Shown here: positions 40,120 to 48,251 of the stretch, in pieces
Numbering within the stretch: the first letter of the stretch is position 1
How the letters are laid out: every line of letters starts with the position of its first letter
From: JAJKIV01 sp036741775
GTDB lineage: Bacteria; Gemmatimonadota; Gemmatimonadetes; Gemmatimonadales; Gemmatimonadaceae
NCBI GenBank assembly: GCA_036741775.1
Contig: DAINRQ010000009.1
Span: forward strand, 1 to 64,000
DNA length: 64,000 nucleotides
Direction: 5' to 3'
Program-made: the position numbers and the translations under genes
Notes under the pieces: model-generated
What the model saw: the letters and a program-made list of their open reading frames with translations, nothing else
What the model was told of the DNA's origin: nothing
Database searches by the model: none

Positions 40120-41058
40120 ATGCGCGAGTCGCCTGCGACGCTGCTTCCGCTCGTGATCTTGGCTCTGCTGAGCGCGAGCGCTCACGCGTCGGCCCAGACG
40201 CCCGCCGTCCCGCCACCGGCGCCGCAGAACCCGTCGCCCATGGTCGAGCACACACGGGCGCACGGGCGGATTCCGCAACACGAGCCACCGGGCAAACGCC
40301 GGTCGTTCACCGGGCCACTGGCCAAGCCCGTCCAGCTCTACCTCCCGTTAGGCGCCGAGCGTGCTGGGGAGTTGCGGTTGGTGGTGTTCTTTCATGGGGC
40401 ATCGTTCATCCCTGAAGTCGCGGCGTCGAAGCTCGGCGGCCAGTACGCCGTCGCGACGGTGAACCTTGGCCCGGGCTCCGGCGTCTACGACCGTACGTTC
40501 AGGGACCCCGCGGTGTACGATTCGCTCGTCGCGCAGATCGCGCGGGAGGCGACGGCCGAGCTGGCGCGACCGGCGTCGTTCTCGCGGGTGGCGCTCGTGG
40601 GATTCAGCGCCGGCCACGGTGCCATCCGTGCGATTCTCCGCAATGCGCGCCACTTCGACGCGGTGGACGCGGTGTTGCTGCTCGACGGCCTCCACACGAG
40701 CTACGTCCCCGAGGGAACAGTGATGGCGGAGGGCGGCACGCTCGATACGACCAACCTCGACCCGTTCGTTCGCTACGCGCGTTCGGCCATGCGCGGCGAG
40801 AAGCAGTTCGTCGTGACGCACTCGGAGATCTTCCCGGGCACGTTTGCGAGCACGACGGAAACCGCCGACTACCTCGTGCAGACGCTCGGGCTCCGGCGAA
40901 CGCCGCTGCTGCGCTGGGGACCTAACGGGATGCAACAGTTGAGCGAGGTGCGTCAGGGCCGGTTCGAGATCCTCGGGTTTGCGGGCAACACCGGCCCCGA
41001 TCACATTGATCACGTCCACGGGTTGCCGGATTTTCTGGGACGCATCGAGCGGCGGTAG
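40120..41058 (+). CDS. Secreted alpha/beta-hydrolase-like protein
   Basis: 312 residues from ATG 40120, with a signal peptide (ATLLPLVILALLSASAHASA). The alpha/beta hydrolase core has ELRLVVFFHGASFIPEVAAS (oxyanion-hole HG), the nucleophile elbow VALVGFSAGHGAIRAIL with S163, DAVLLLDGLHTSY carrying an acid candidate, and GPDHIDHVHGLPDFLG with the histidine. Gly spacing (GFSAGH) fits an esterase or peptidase. It closes the three-gene plus-strand cluster. Substrate unknown. Confidence 0.78.
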   Translation: MRESPATLLPLVILALLSASAHASAQTPAVPPPAPQNPSPMVEHTRAHGRIPQHEPPGKRRSFTGPLAKPVQLYLPLGAERAGELRLVVFFHGASFIPEVAASKLGGQYAVATVNLGPGSGVYDRTFRDPAVYDSLVAQIAREATAELARPASFSRVALVGFSAGHGAIRAILRNARHFDAVDAVLLLDGLHTSYVPEGTVMAEGGTLDTTNLDPFVRYARSAMRGEKQFVVTHSEIFPGTFASTTETADYLVQTLGLRRTPLLRWGPNGMQQLSEVRQGRFEILGFAGNTGPDHIDHVHGLPDFLGRIERR

Positions 41059-41071
41059 GGACCGGTCTCGT

Positions 41072-41578
41072 AACGGCAGGAGACAGGATGGACGGGATTG
41101 CCAGGATGGCCACTCGGCCGTGAGAGCTCCTCGCTCGATGGACCGGAATGAGAAGTGGGAACGGCTCCGGGGTCGGTGGCGTCCCGGGCGGCCGCCCCCC
41201 CTTCTCTTCAGGCCGCTGGCGAGACCGACCGTGCTGCCGCTCGAGTCATCTTCGTCATCCTGCCCATCCTGTCCATCCTGTTTCCTGCCGTTCAATGACC
41301 GGTCGCGATGCTGGCTCGCGCGATGAAGCTCGGAGAGCGGAACGGCAAAGGCAAAAGACAAAGGCAAAAGACAGGATGGACAGGATTAACAGGATGACGA
41401 AGATGACCAACGCGGCAGCGGCGCTGCTCTCGCAAGCGGCCTGAATGAAAGAGGGGACGGCCGCCCAGGACGCCAACGGTCGCGACGCGATGGCCATCGA
41501 TTCCCGATTCCCCCCGCCCGATTCCCGCCAAATCATCCGGCCGTTTCCGCGTCATCCGCGTCATCGTCGTTCCGACCG
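41072..41578. repeat. Family B inverted-repeat element, copy 1
   Basis: It starts AACGGCAGGAGACAGGATGG. Its inverse (CATCCTGTCCATCC then TCCTGCCGTT) occurs at about 41270-41297, and a second tandem unit (ACAGGATGGACAGGATTAAC at about 41376) repeats the start. The remaining body (GCGGCAGCGGCG then CTCTCGCAAGCGGC, then GAATGAAAG) matches the copy at 47761-48250 nearly base for base over several hundred bases, in the same orientation. No gene is visible inside. The 666-bp gap to the CocE gene also holds the short repeat at 41617. Confidence 0.8.
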
Positions 41579-41616
41579 GGCCGGCACACGAACCCTACCG
41601 CAGGAGCCGTTCACCC

Positions 41617-41660
41617 TGCGGCTAGCAGCACCAGCTAACAGCCACCAGCTCCTCGCTACA
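41617..41660. repeat. Short REP-like CAGC repeat, one arm
   Basis: GCTAGCAGCACCAGCTAACA, then GCCACCAGCTCC, matches one arm of the inverted pair at 52293-52442 and the looser copy at 45491-45530. Confidence 0.55.
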
Positions 41661-41724
41661 GTCACCCGCGCGGTGCACACTCCTGGTTTCCAGGTATCCT
41701 GCAAATCCGACTCTCGGACGCAAC

Positions 41725-43773
41725 ATGCACCTTGACGATCCCAGCCCGAGTCGCCGCGACTTCGCGACCCGATTACTCGGCGCCGTCGGCCTGCTCGCAG
41801 TCGCGCGCCGGATGGACGCGTTTGAACCGCGGGAGCTCTCATCGGACTACACACTGCACAGCGACGTGATGGTCGCGATGCGCGATGGCGTGCGCCTCGC
41901 GACGGACATCTACGTCCCCGTCGGCACCGCGGCAGACGGCCAGCGGCGATTCCCCGTGATCCTCGAGCGGACGCCGTACAACAAGACGGCCCCGAGCCGC
42001 TCGGAGCGCACGCCCTCGAACCCCACGCCGTTGGGTCGCGCCGAGGTGGCCGCCTTCTTCACGCGGCGCGGTTACGCGGTGGTCTATCAGGACTGCCGGG
42101 GACGCTACAAGTCCGAGGGCGAGTTCGTGAAGTATCTGAGTGACGGCAACGACGGCTACGACACCTGCGCGTGGATCGTGAAGCAAGCGTGGTCGACCGG
42201 CCGGATCGGCACGATGGGACTCTCGTACGCCGCACACACGCAGGGCGCGTTAGGCAGCGCGGGCGCGCCGGGCGTCGCCGCCATGTTCCTCGATTCCGGC
42301 GGGTTCTCGAATGCGTATCAGGGTGGCATCCGGCAGGGTGGCGCGTTCGAGCTCAAGCAGGCGACGTGGGCGTTCAACCAGGCGCTCGAAAGCCCGGAGA
42401 TCCGGCGCGACCCGGCGAAGCTCGCGGCCATGCGCGCGATCGACATCCGCGACTGGTTCCGTCGCCTGCCGTGGCGTCGTGGTAACTCGCCGGTGACGCT
42501 CGCCCGCGAGTACGAGGACTACCTCTTCGAGCAGTGGGAGCACGGCGTCTTCGACGACTACTGGAAGCAGCTCGGCATCTACGCCGAGGGGTTCTATGAC
42601 CAGTACGTCGATGCGGCGATGGTGCATATGTCCTCGTGGTACGACGCGTACGCGCGTACGGCGACGGACAACTACGTCGGCCTGTCGAAGCGGAAGCGTG
42701 GCCCGGTTCGGCTCATCATGGGGCCGTGGACGCACGGCGACCGGCAACTGACGTATGTCGGCGACGTCGACTTCGGTCCGGCCGCGACGCTGGACGGAAA
42801 CGTCGCGACGGATTTCCTCACGCTTCGTGCGCGCTGGTTCGGTCGCTGGCTGAAGGGCGAGCGGAATGGCGTGGACCAAGAGCCGCCGGTTCGCATCTTC
42901 GTCATGGGCGGCGGCAGTGGGCGCAGGAATGCCGCGGGGCGTCTCGATCATGGCGGGCGGTGGCGCTCCGAGCGTGACTGGCCGATCCCGGATACGCGGT
43001 GGCGTCCGTATTACTTCGGTCGCGATGGCTCACTGTCTCCGTCGGCGCCGGCGGCGCGCGAGGCGTGGCACGAATACCGGTTCGACCCGAGGGCGCCAGT
43101 GCCGACGATCGGTGGGACCGTCACGTCCGGGCAACCGGTGATGGTCGGCGGCGCCTTCGATCAACGCGAGGGCCCGCGCTTCTTCGGATCCACGGAGCCC
43201 TATCGCCCGCTCGCCGAACGGTCGGACGTGCTCGTGTTTCAGACGCCGCCGCTCGAGACCGATGTGGAGGTAACCGGGCCGATCGTGGCGAACCTGTGGA
43301 TCGCATCGGACTGCCCCGACACGGACGTCACGATCAAGCTCGTCGACGTGTACCCGCCTAACGTCGATTACCCGGACGGGTTCGCGATGAACATCACCGA
43401 TGGTATTCTGCGCGTCCGCTATCGTGACTCGTGGGAGCGGCCGTCACTCATGGTCCCGGGCACGGTATACGCGATCCGCGTCAGCGCGTTCCCTACGAGC
43501 AACCTGTTCGCGCGCGGGCATCGCATCAGGCTCGACGTGTCGTCGAGCAACTTCCCGCATTTCGACGTCAATCCGAACACCGGCGAGCCCGAGGCGCGGG
43601 CTACGTCCGTACGCGTGGCGACGAACCGCGTGTACCTCGATGCCGACCGGCCGTCGCATGTCGTGTTGCCTGTCATCCCGCCGAGAGTATCGGTCATTCC
43701 GAGCGCAGCGAGGAATCCTCGGCATCCCGGTAGGGGGCTGGCCCCACTACCGGGACGTCTTGAGAACACCTGA
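41725..43773 (+). CDS. CocE/NonD family X-Pro dipeptidyl-peptidase-like hydrolase
   Basis: 682 residues. The N-terminus has a Tat-like motif (SPSRRDFATRLLGAVGLLA). The alpha/beta core shows LERTPYNKTAPSRSERTP, VYQDCRGRYKSEGEFVKYL, the nucleophile elbow IGTMGLSYAAHTQGALGSAG with S167, LIMGPWTHGDRQLTYVGDVD carrying the histidine, and DVEVTGPIVANLWIASDCPD in the C-terminal jelly-roll. Members cleave acyl esters, amides or X-Pro dipeptides. The last ~26 residues (from about 657: VIPSAARNPRHPGRGLAPLP, then GRLENT) are encoded by an interspersed family A repeat that starts at 43693. The native end is DRPSHVVLPVIPP, so the insertion removed the stop and added a tail. Confidence 0.88.
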   Translation: MHLDDPSPSRRDFATRLLGAVGLLAVARRMDAFEPRELSSDYTLHSDVMVAMRDGVRLATDIYVPVGTAADGQRRFPVILERTPYNKTAPSRSERTPSNPTPLGRAEVAAFFTRRGYAVVYQDCRGRYKSEGEFVKYLSDGNDGYDTCAWIVKQAWSTGRIGTMGLSYAAHTQGALGSAGAPGVAAMFLDSGGFSNAYQGGIRQGGAFELKQATWAFNQALESPEIRRDPAKLAAMRAIDIRDWFRRLPWRRGNSPVTLAREYEDYLFEQWEHGVFDDYWKQLGIYAEGFYDQYVDAAMVHMSSWYDAYARTATDNYVGLSKRKRGPVRLIMGPWTHGDRQLTYVGDVDFGPAATLDGNVATDFLTLRARWFGRWLKGERNGVDQEPPVRIFVMGGGSGRRNAAGRLDHGGRWRSERDWPIPDTRWRPYYFGRDGSLSPSAPAAREAWHEYRFDPRAPVPTIGGTVTSGQPVMVGGAFDQREGPRFFGSTEPYRPLAERSDVLVFQTPPLETDVEVTGPIVANLWIASDCPDTDVTIKLVDVYPPNVDYPDGFAMNITDGILRVRYRDSWERPSLMVPGTVYAIRVSAFPTSNLFARGHRIRLDVSSSNFPHFDVNPNTGEPEARATSVRVATNRVYLDADRPSHVVLPVIPPRVSVIPSAARNPRHPGRGLAPLPGRLENT

Positions 43774-44050
43774 CGCAGAGGGCCGCAGCTTTCGCAGATA
43801 GCGCAGAATCCCCCTACCGGGAAAGCCTGAGACGACCGAAACGCCGATTAAGCCGCCTCCGCCGATTCCGCAGAATCCCTCTATCGGGCGGCCTTGCCGC
43901 GCGAGAGTACCGTCTGTCTGGGTAGAGGGAGAATCTGCGTTCTTCTGCGTGATCCGCGTAATCTGCGTCTGGTGTTCTTCCTCATCCCGGTAGAGGGGTT
44001 CAGATCCCTCTCCCGAGATGCCGAAGATTCCTCGCTGCGCTCGGAATGAC
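43693..44050. repeat. Composite family A repeat overlapping the hydrolase 3' end
   Basis: The ends GTCATTCCGAGCGCAGCGAG and CTGCGCTCGGAATGAC mirror each other. The interior again holds CGCAGATT/GCGTAATCTGCG-type modules and CCCTCTACCGGG pieces, as at 27449-27812. It occupies the entire space between the CocE-type gene and the CitMHS gene and supplies the last codons of the former. Confidence 0.8.
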
Positions 44051-44059
44051 ATGCTGGCC

Positions 44060-45394
44060 TCACCGCGCTCTTCCGCTGAACGGGATCACTGCGGTTGCCA
44101 GCCCAACGAAGAGCAGCACGATCGACGTGAGGAAGCTCCACTTGAGCGTGAACCGCTGATGGTCTCCGAGCTCGACTCCAGCGAGCCCAACGAGCAGATA
44201 CGTGGACGGCACGAGCGGACTGAGAAGGTGGACCGGCTGCCCGACGATGGACGCCCGCCCGATCTCCGCGGCGCTGATGCCGTACACCGACGCCGCCTGG
44301 CTGAGAATCGGTAGGACCCCGAAGTAGAACGCATCGTTCGAGAGAAAGAAGGTGAACGGGATGCTCAGGAGTCCCGTCACGATCGCCAAATGTGGCCCGA
44401 GACTCGGCGGCACCATCGACACGACGCTGTTGCCCATTGCGTCGATCATCTTCGTGCCGCTCATGATGCCGGTGAGGATCCCCGCCGCGCAGATCACCGA
44501 CGCCACCGCCAGCGCGTTCGCCGCGTGTGCCTCGAGACGCCCCTTCTGCTCCTCCATCGTCGGGTAATTGATCATGAGCGCGAGCGCGTAGGCGATCATG
44601 AACAGCACCGGGAGCGGCAGTATGCCGACCACGAGCGCGACGAGCAGCGACGACGAGAGCGCCAGGTTGACCGCCATGAGCTTGGGCCTCCGGAGCGCCG
44701 CTTCGGGCGTCCCGGCCTCGTCGTGAATGAGCTCGTCCTCGACCAGGTCCATCGTCGTCTCGCTCAACACGCCAAGTCGCGCGCGCTCACGCTTGCCGAA
44801 CAGGTACGCGACGAACACGACCCAACCCGCCGCGACGATCATCGCCGGAATCATCGGGACGAAGATCTCGCTCGCGTCGATGCGGAGCGCTCCGGCCGCG
44901 CGCGCCGTCGGTCCACCCCAGGGCAGGATGTTCATCACGCCCCCCGCCTGCATGATCACGCTCGCGAGCATGAGCCGACTGAGACCGAGCCGCTTGTAGA
45001 GCGGCAGCAGCGCCGACGTGACGATGAGGTATGTCGTCGATCCGTCGCCATCGAGTGAGACGAACAGCGTGAGCAGCGACGTCCCGACGAGGATCCTGAG
45101 CGGGTCGCCGCGTACAGCGCGCACGACGAGCTTCACTGCGGGCTCGAACAGGCCAACGTCGATCATAATGCTGAAGAACAGAATCGCGAACAGCAGCATC
45201 ACGGCGGTCGGCGCGAGCGCTCGCACGCCGTCCAGCATCATGGGCCCGATCCCGGAACCGAAGCCGGCGACGAGCGCGAAGGCGATCGGCACGACGATGA
45301 GCGCCGTCAGCACCGACATGCGCTTCGTCATGATGAGCGCCATGAACGTGGCGATCATCGCGAACGCGAGAATCGTCAGCAGTTGCGGGGTCAC
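44060..45394 (-). CDS. CitMHS-family transporter (citrate-metal:proton symporter type)
   Basis: 444 residues with ~11 hydrophobic helices and no signal peptide. Family blocks: QLLTILAFAMIATFMALIMT at the start, GVRALAPTAVMLLFAILFFS, VGTSLLTLFVSLDGDGSTTY with the conserved DGDGSTTY, PWGGPTARAAGALRIDASEI and VGQPVHLLSPLVPSTYLLVG at the end. CitM/CitH of B. subtilis import citrate as metal complexes with protons; a similar organic-acid uptake in the inner membrane is expected. It is a single gene convergent with the CocE-type gene across the family A repeat. Confidence 0.88.
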   Translation of the reverse strand: MTPQLLTILAFAMIATFMALIMTKRMSVLTALIVVPIAFALVAGFGSGIGPMMLDGVRALAPTAVMLLFAILFFSIMIDVGLFEPAVKLVVRAVRGDPLRILVGTSLLTLFVSLDGDGSTTYLIVTSALLPLYKRLGLSRLMLASVIMQAGGVMNILPWGGPTARAAGALRIDASEIFVPMIPAMIVAAGWVVFVAYLFGKRERARLGVLSETTMDLVEDELIHDEAGTPEAALRRPKLMAVNLALSSSLLVALVVGILPLPVLFMIAYALALMINYPTMEEQKGRLEAHAANALAVASVICAAGILTGIMSGTKMIDAMGNSVVSMVPPSLGPHLAIVTGLLSIPFTFFLSNDAFYFGVLPILSQAASVYGISAAEIGRASIVGQPVHLLSPLVPSTYLLVGLAGVELGDHQRFTLKWSFLTSIVLLFVGLATAVIPFSGRAR

Positions 45395-45490
45395 GGGAGC
45401 GGGGTCGTGGAGGCCGCGGGGTTCGATCGCGCACGGAGTCTACACCTGCCGGCCAAGGTCGGCGAGAGTCCGCGGCGGGTGTTATGATGT

Positions 45491-45530
45491 ATCTGCCGCC
45501 ACCGGCACCGCAGCCAACCAGCCACCAGCC
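45491..45530. repeat. Short REP-like CAGC repeat, diverged copy
   Basis: Bases of the ACCGGCACCGCAGCCAACCA and GCCACCAGCCCG type resemble the arms at 41617 and 52408. They lie in the leader of the methionine aminopeptidase gene and explain the Pro/Gln-rich in-frame residues before its true start. Confidence 0.4.
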
Positions 45531-45546
45531 CGATTCCCCACTGCCG

Positions 45547-46293
45547 ATGACGATAAGCTCCGACACCGATCTCGCCGGTATGCAGCGCGTGGGGCAGCTC
45601 GTCGCGCGCACCATCGCGCACATGCGCGCTCACGTCCGCCCGGGAATGACCACCGGCGAGCTCGACGCCATCGGCGAGCGGTTCGCTCGCGCCGCCGGAG
45701 CGCGGTCGGCGCCGCAGCTCACGTATGACTTCCCCGGCTTCAACTGCCTCAGTGTGAACGATGAGATCGTCCACGGCATCCCCGGCGCGCGCGTGCTCCG
45801 CGAGGGCGACGTCGTGAAGCTCGACGTGACGCTGGAGCTCGACGGCTACATGGCGGACAGCGCGGTCACGGTCGTGATACCGCCGGTGTCGGTCGAGGCG
45901 CGGAAGCTCCAGCGCGCGGCGCGCGTGGTGTTCAACCGCGGCCTCGATGTCGCGCGCGCTGGGCAGACGCTCCGCGAAGTCGGGCGCGCAGTCGAGACGG
46001 CCGCACGGCGTGAAGGCGTGTCCGTCGTGAGAGAGCTCACCGGGCACGGCATCGGCCGGCGAATTCACGAGTCACCCTCGGTGCCCAACTGGGCAGATCC
46101 CACCGTACGCACAGTCCTGACTGAAGGCCTCGTGATCGCGCTCGAACCCATGCTCACGAGCGCGCCCGCACGCGTCGTGGAAGACGCTGACGGGTGGACG
46201 CTGCGTACGCACAACCGCGTGCTCGCGGCGCATCACGAACACACGATCATGATCCGTCGCGGCGCGCCGCTCGTGCTCACCTCGGCCGCCTGA
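45547..46293 (+). CDS. map: Type I methionine aminopeptidase
   Basis: 248 residues from ATG 45547 (MTISSDTDLAGMQRVGQLVA). The dinuclear metal site is complete: VVKLDVTLELDGYMADSAVT (two Asp), LTGHGIGRRIHESPSVPNW (His), LVIALEPM (Glu) and HHEHTIMI (Glu). FNCLSVNDEIVHGIP is canonical for MetAP1. It removes initiator Met from nascent proteins in the cytoplasm. It is not in the usual ribosomal-protein operon with secY and infA, so it is probably a second paralog. The in-frame ATG at 45484-45489 lies in a REP-like repeat and has no SD sequence. Confidence 0.9.
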   Translation: MTISSDTDLAGMQRVGQLVARTIAHMRAHVRPGMTTGELDAIGERFARAAGARSAPQLTYDFPGFNCLSVNDEIVHGIPGARVLREGDVVKLDVTLELDGYMADSAVTVVIPPVSVEARKLQRAARVVFNRGLDVARAGQTLREVGRAVETAARREGVSVVRELTGHGIGRRIHESPSVPNWADPTVRTVLTEGLVIALEPMLTSAPARVVEDADGWTLRTHNRVLAAHHEHTIMIRRGAPLVLTSAA

Positions 46294-46325
46294 CGAATTT
46301 CGGCGATTCGCAATCGGAGGCCGCG

Positions 46326-46844
46326 ATGGACCATATCCAGCTCGGAATGCAGTGGGATCCGGAGCGGCCGCACATCCTCGTCGTCGCGTGCTCGGACGGC
46401 CGCCTCCAGGAAGCGACGGACGCATTTCTCGCGCGAGCGCTCGGCGTCAGGCAATACGATCGGCTGTACGTCCCCGGCGGCGGCGGCGCGCTCTCGGCGA
46501 GTGGCCGTGAATTCATCCGTGCGGGCCAATTGCGAGCGGAATGCCGGTTCCTCGTCGACGCGCATCATGTCGACCATCTCGTCCTCCTGTTTCACGGCCC
46601 GGCAGTCGACGGCCCCGCCGAGTCCACGTGTGCCGACTATCGGCGGAAGCAGTCGTGGGCGCACCCCGGTCAGATCCGTGCGCAACAGGAGGCCGACGTC
46701 CGCGATCTCCTCGCCCGGCGCACGGAGTTCGCCGCAGACGCGGAGCTGTCGATCTTCCGATTCGAGGTCGGTAGTGACCAAGAGCTCTCCGTGGTAACCA
46801 TGCACGCGGATTCACCCGCGCCCCCGCAGCGCACGCTCGTTTAG
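46326..46844 (+). CDS. Beta-carbonic-anhydrase-like small protein
   Basis: 172 residues from ATG 46326, with GGAGG eight bases upstream. The zinc-site signature of beta-CA is suggested by C22-S-D24-G-R26 (ILVVACSDGRLQEATD) and by H90 (LVLLFHGP) with C102 (AESTCADYRRK). The spacing between H and C (11 residues) is much longer than the HxxC of true beta-CAs. YVPGGGGALSASGREFIRAG in between fits the fold. It may bind zinc without being a canonical CA. Cytoplasmic. It lies 32 bp after the methionine aminopeptidase gene on the same strand, so co-transcription is possible. Confidence 0.55.
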   Translation: MDHIQLGMQWDPERPHILVVACSDGRLQEATDAFLARALGVRQYDRLYVPGGGGALSASGREFIRAGQLRAECRFLVDAHHVDHLVLLFHGPAVDGPAESTCADYRRKQSWAHPGQIRAQQEADVRDLLARRTEFAADAELSIFRFEVGSDQELSVVTMHADSPAPPQRTLV

Positions 46845-46898
46845 CGATGTGAGCCGGAACGTCGTCTTGTCCGATCCATTCCGCATCTCCGGCTCACA

Positions 46899-47741
46899 GT
46901 GACGTCGCCGCGCGTTACTGACCTTGCGCTCTCGCAACGCCTCGAGCGCGCCGAGGCGAAGGCGAGTGCAGCCTACGTCGAATCGCGCGCGCAAACCGCG
47001 CCATCGCTCGGCGCCGACTGGTGCGACGTGTCCGGCACGTATGCGATGTTCGACGGCGTCGGCTCGCCCTTGTCGCAGACGTTTGGCTTCGGCCTCTTCG
47101 CACCGCCGAGCGCGGACGACCTGACCACGCTCGAGCGGTTCTTCCTCGATCGTGGCGCCGAAGTGTTTCACGAAGTCAGTCCGCTCGCGGACCCCGCGGT
47201 GCTCGGGCTGCTTGGCGATCGTGGTTACCGACCTATCGAGCTGACGAGTGTCATGCACATGTCCCTTGCAGATGCGACGCTGGGTTCGTGGCGCACCCAC
47301 TCCCCCGATGCGCCCTTAGTCGTTGAGCGCATCGAGCCCGGCGATAAGGACATGTGGGCGGAGACCGCGGCGCGCGGGTGGAGCGACACGCCCGAGCTGG
47401 CCGCGTTCGTTCGGGAGTTCGGCGAGGTGAGCGCGCGCGCTGCTGGTGCCGTCTGCTTCCTGGCACACTGGGACGCCGAGCCGATCGCCGCCGCCGCACT
47501 GGCGATTCATGATGGCGTGGCGTTGCTCGCCGGGGCGAGCACCGACCCTCGCTTTCGAGGTCGTGGCGCGCAGGCGGCGTTGTTAGGCGCTCGGCTCCGT
47601 TACGCGGTGGAGGCCGGGTGCGACCTCGCGATGATGGGCGCGCAGCCGGGGAGCGCGTCGCAGCGGAACGGCGAACGGCAAGGGTTCCGCATCGCGTACA
47701 CGCGGATCAAATGGGGCTCCGAGCCCAATCGCGCGGAGTAG
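46899..47741 (+). CDS. GNAT-family N-acetyltransferase
   Basis: 280 residues from GTG 46899. The C-terminal half (about 145-270) is a GNAT domain: VERIEPGDKDMWAETAARGW, AVCFLAHWDAEPIAAAALAI and the acetyl-CoA loop LAGASTDPRFRGRGAQAALL, then GARLRYAVEAGCDLAMMG. The N-terminal half is a degenerate second GNAT-like domain (FGFGLFAPPSADDLTTLERF, RGYRPIELTSVMHM). The acceptor substrate is unknown. It is the third gene in the run with map and the CA-like gene. GTTAGGC occurs within the CoA helix codons (47584-47590, Leu-Gly). Confidence 0.83.
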   Translation: MTSPRVTDLALSQRLERAEAKASAAYVESRAQTAPSLGADWCDVSGTYAMFDGVGSPLSQTFGFGLFAPPSADDLTTLERFFLDRGAEVFHEVSPLADPAVLGLLGDRGYRPIELTSVMHMSLADATLGSWRTHSPDAPLVVERIEPGDKDMWAETAARGWSDTPELAAFVREFGEVSARAAGAVCFLAHWDAEPIAAAALAIHDGVALLAGASTDPRFRGRGAQAALLGARLRYAVEAGCDLAMMGAQPGSASQRNGERQGFRIAYTRIKWGSEPNRAE

Positions 47742-47760
47742 GCATCGCGACCGTTCCGGG

Positions 47761-48250
47761 AACGGCAGGAGACAGGATGGACGGGATTAGCAGGATGGGC
47801 GGGATGGCTCCCCGTGAGTGAGAGCTCCCCGCTCAATGAACAGGAATGAACGCGGGAACGGCTCCCAGGGGCGGCGGCGTCCCGGGCGGGCGTTCCCCTC
47901 TTCTCTTCCGGCCGCTGGCGAGACCGACCGTGCTGCCGCCCGAGTCATCTTCGTCATCCTGCCCATCCTGTCCATCCCGCTCCTGCCGTTTCCCCACCTG
48001 GACTGGTCGCGATGCCGACGGCGCGATGCGGCTCGGAACAACGAAACGGCAAGAGGACAGGATGGACAGGATTAACAGGATGACGAAGATGGCCAACGCG
48101 GCAGCGGCGTTGCTCTCGCAAGCGGCGTGAATGAAAGGGGGGAACAGCCGCTCGGGATGCCACCGTCGCGGCATGATGGTCCGTCGATTCCCGATCCCCG
48201 ACAAACGATCCGGTTGTTTCCGCCTCTTCCGCGTCATCGTCTTCCCGGTC
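47761..48250. repeat. Family B inverted-repeat element, copy 2
   Basis: This near-duplicate of 41072-41578 in the same orientation shares AACGGCAGGAGACAGGATGG at the start, CGCTGGCGAGACCGACCGTG, CATCTTCGTCATCCTGCCC, then ACAGGATGGACAGGATTAAC, CGGCAGCGGCGTTGCTCTCG and GAATGAAAGGGGGGAACAGC. The sequences differ by scattered substitutions and small indels, so the copies are not recent. It fills the gap between the GNAT gene and the permease gene end. Confidence 0.8.
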
Positions 48251-48251
48251 T

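Noticed and set aside
40348..41367. 339-codon minus-strand open frame
   Set aside because: Half antisense to the secreted hydrolase and half within a non-coding family B repeat (DGQDDEDDS-type residues come from the repeat).
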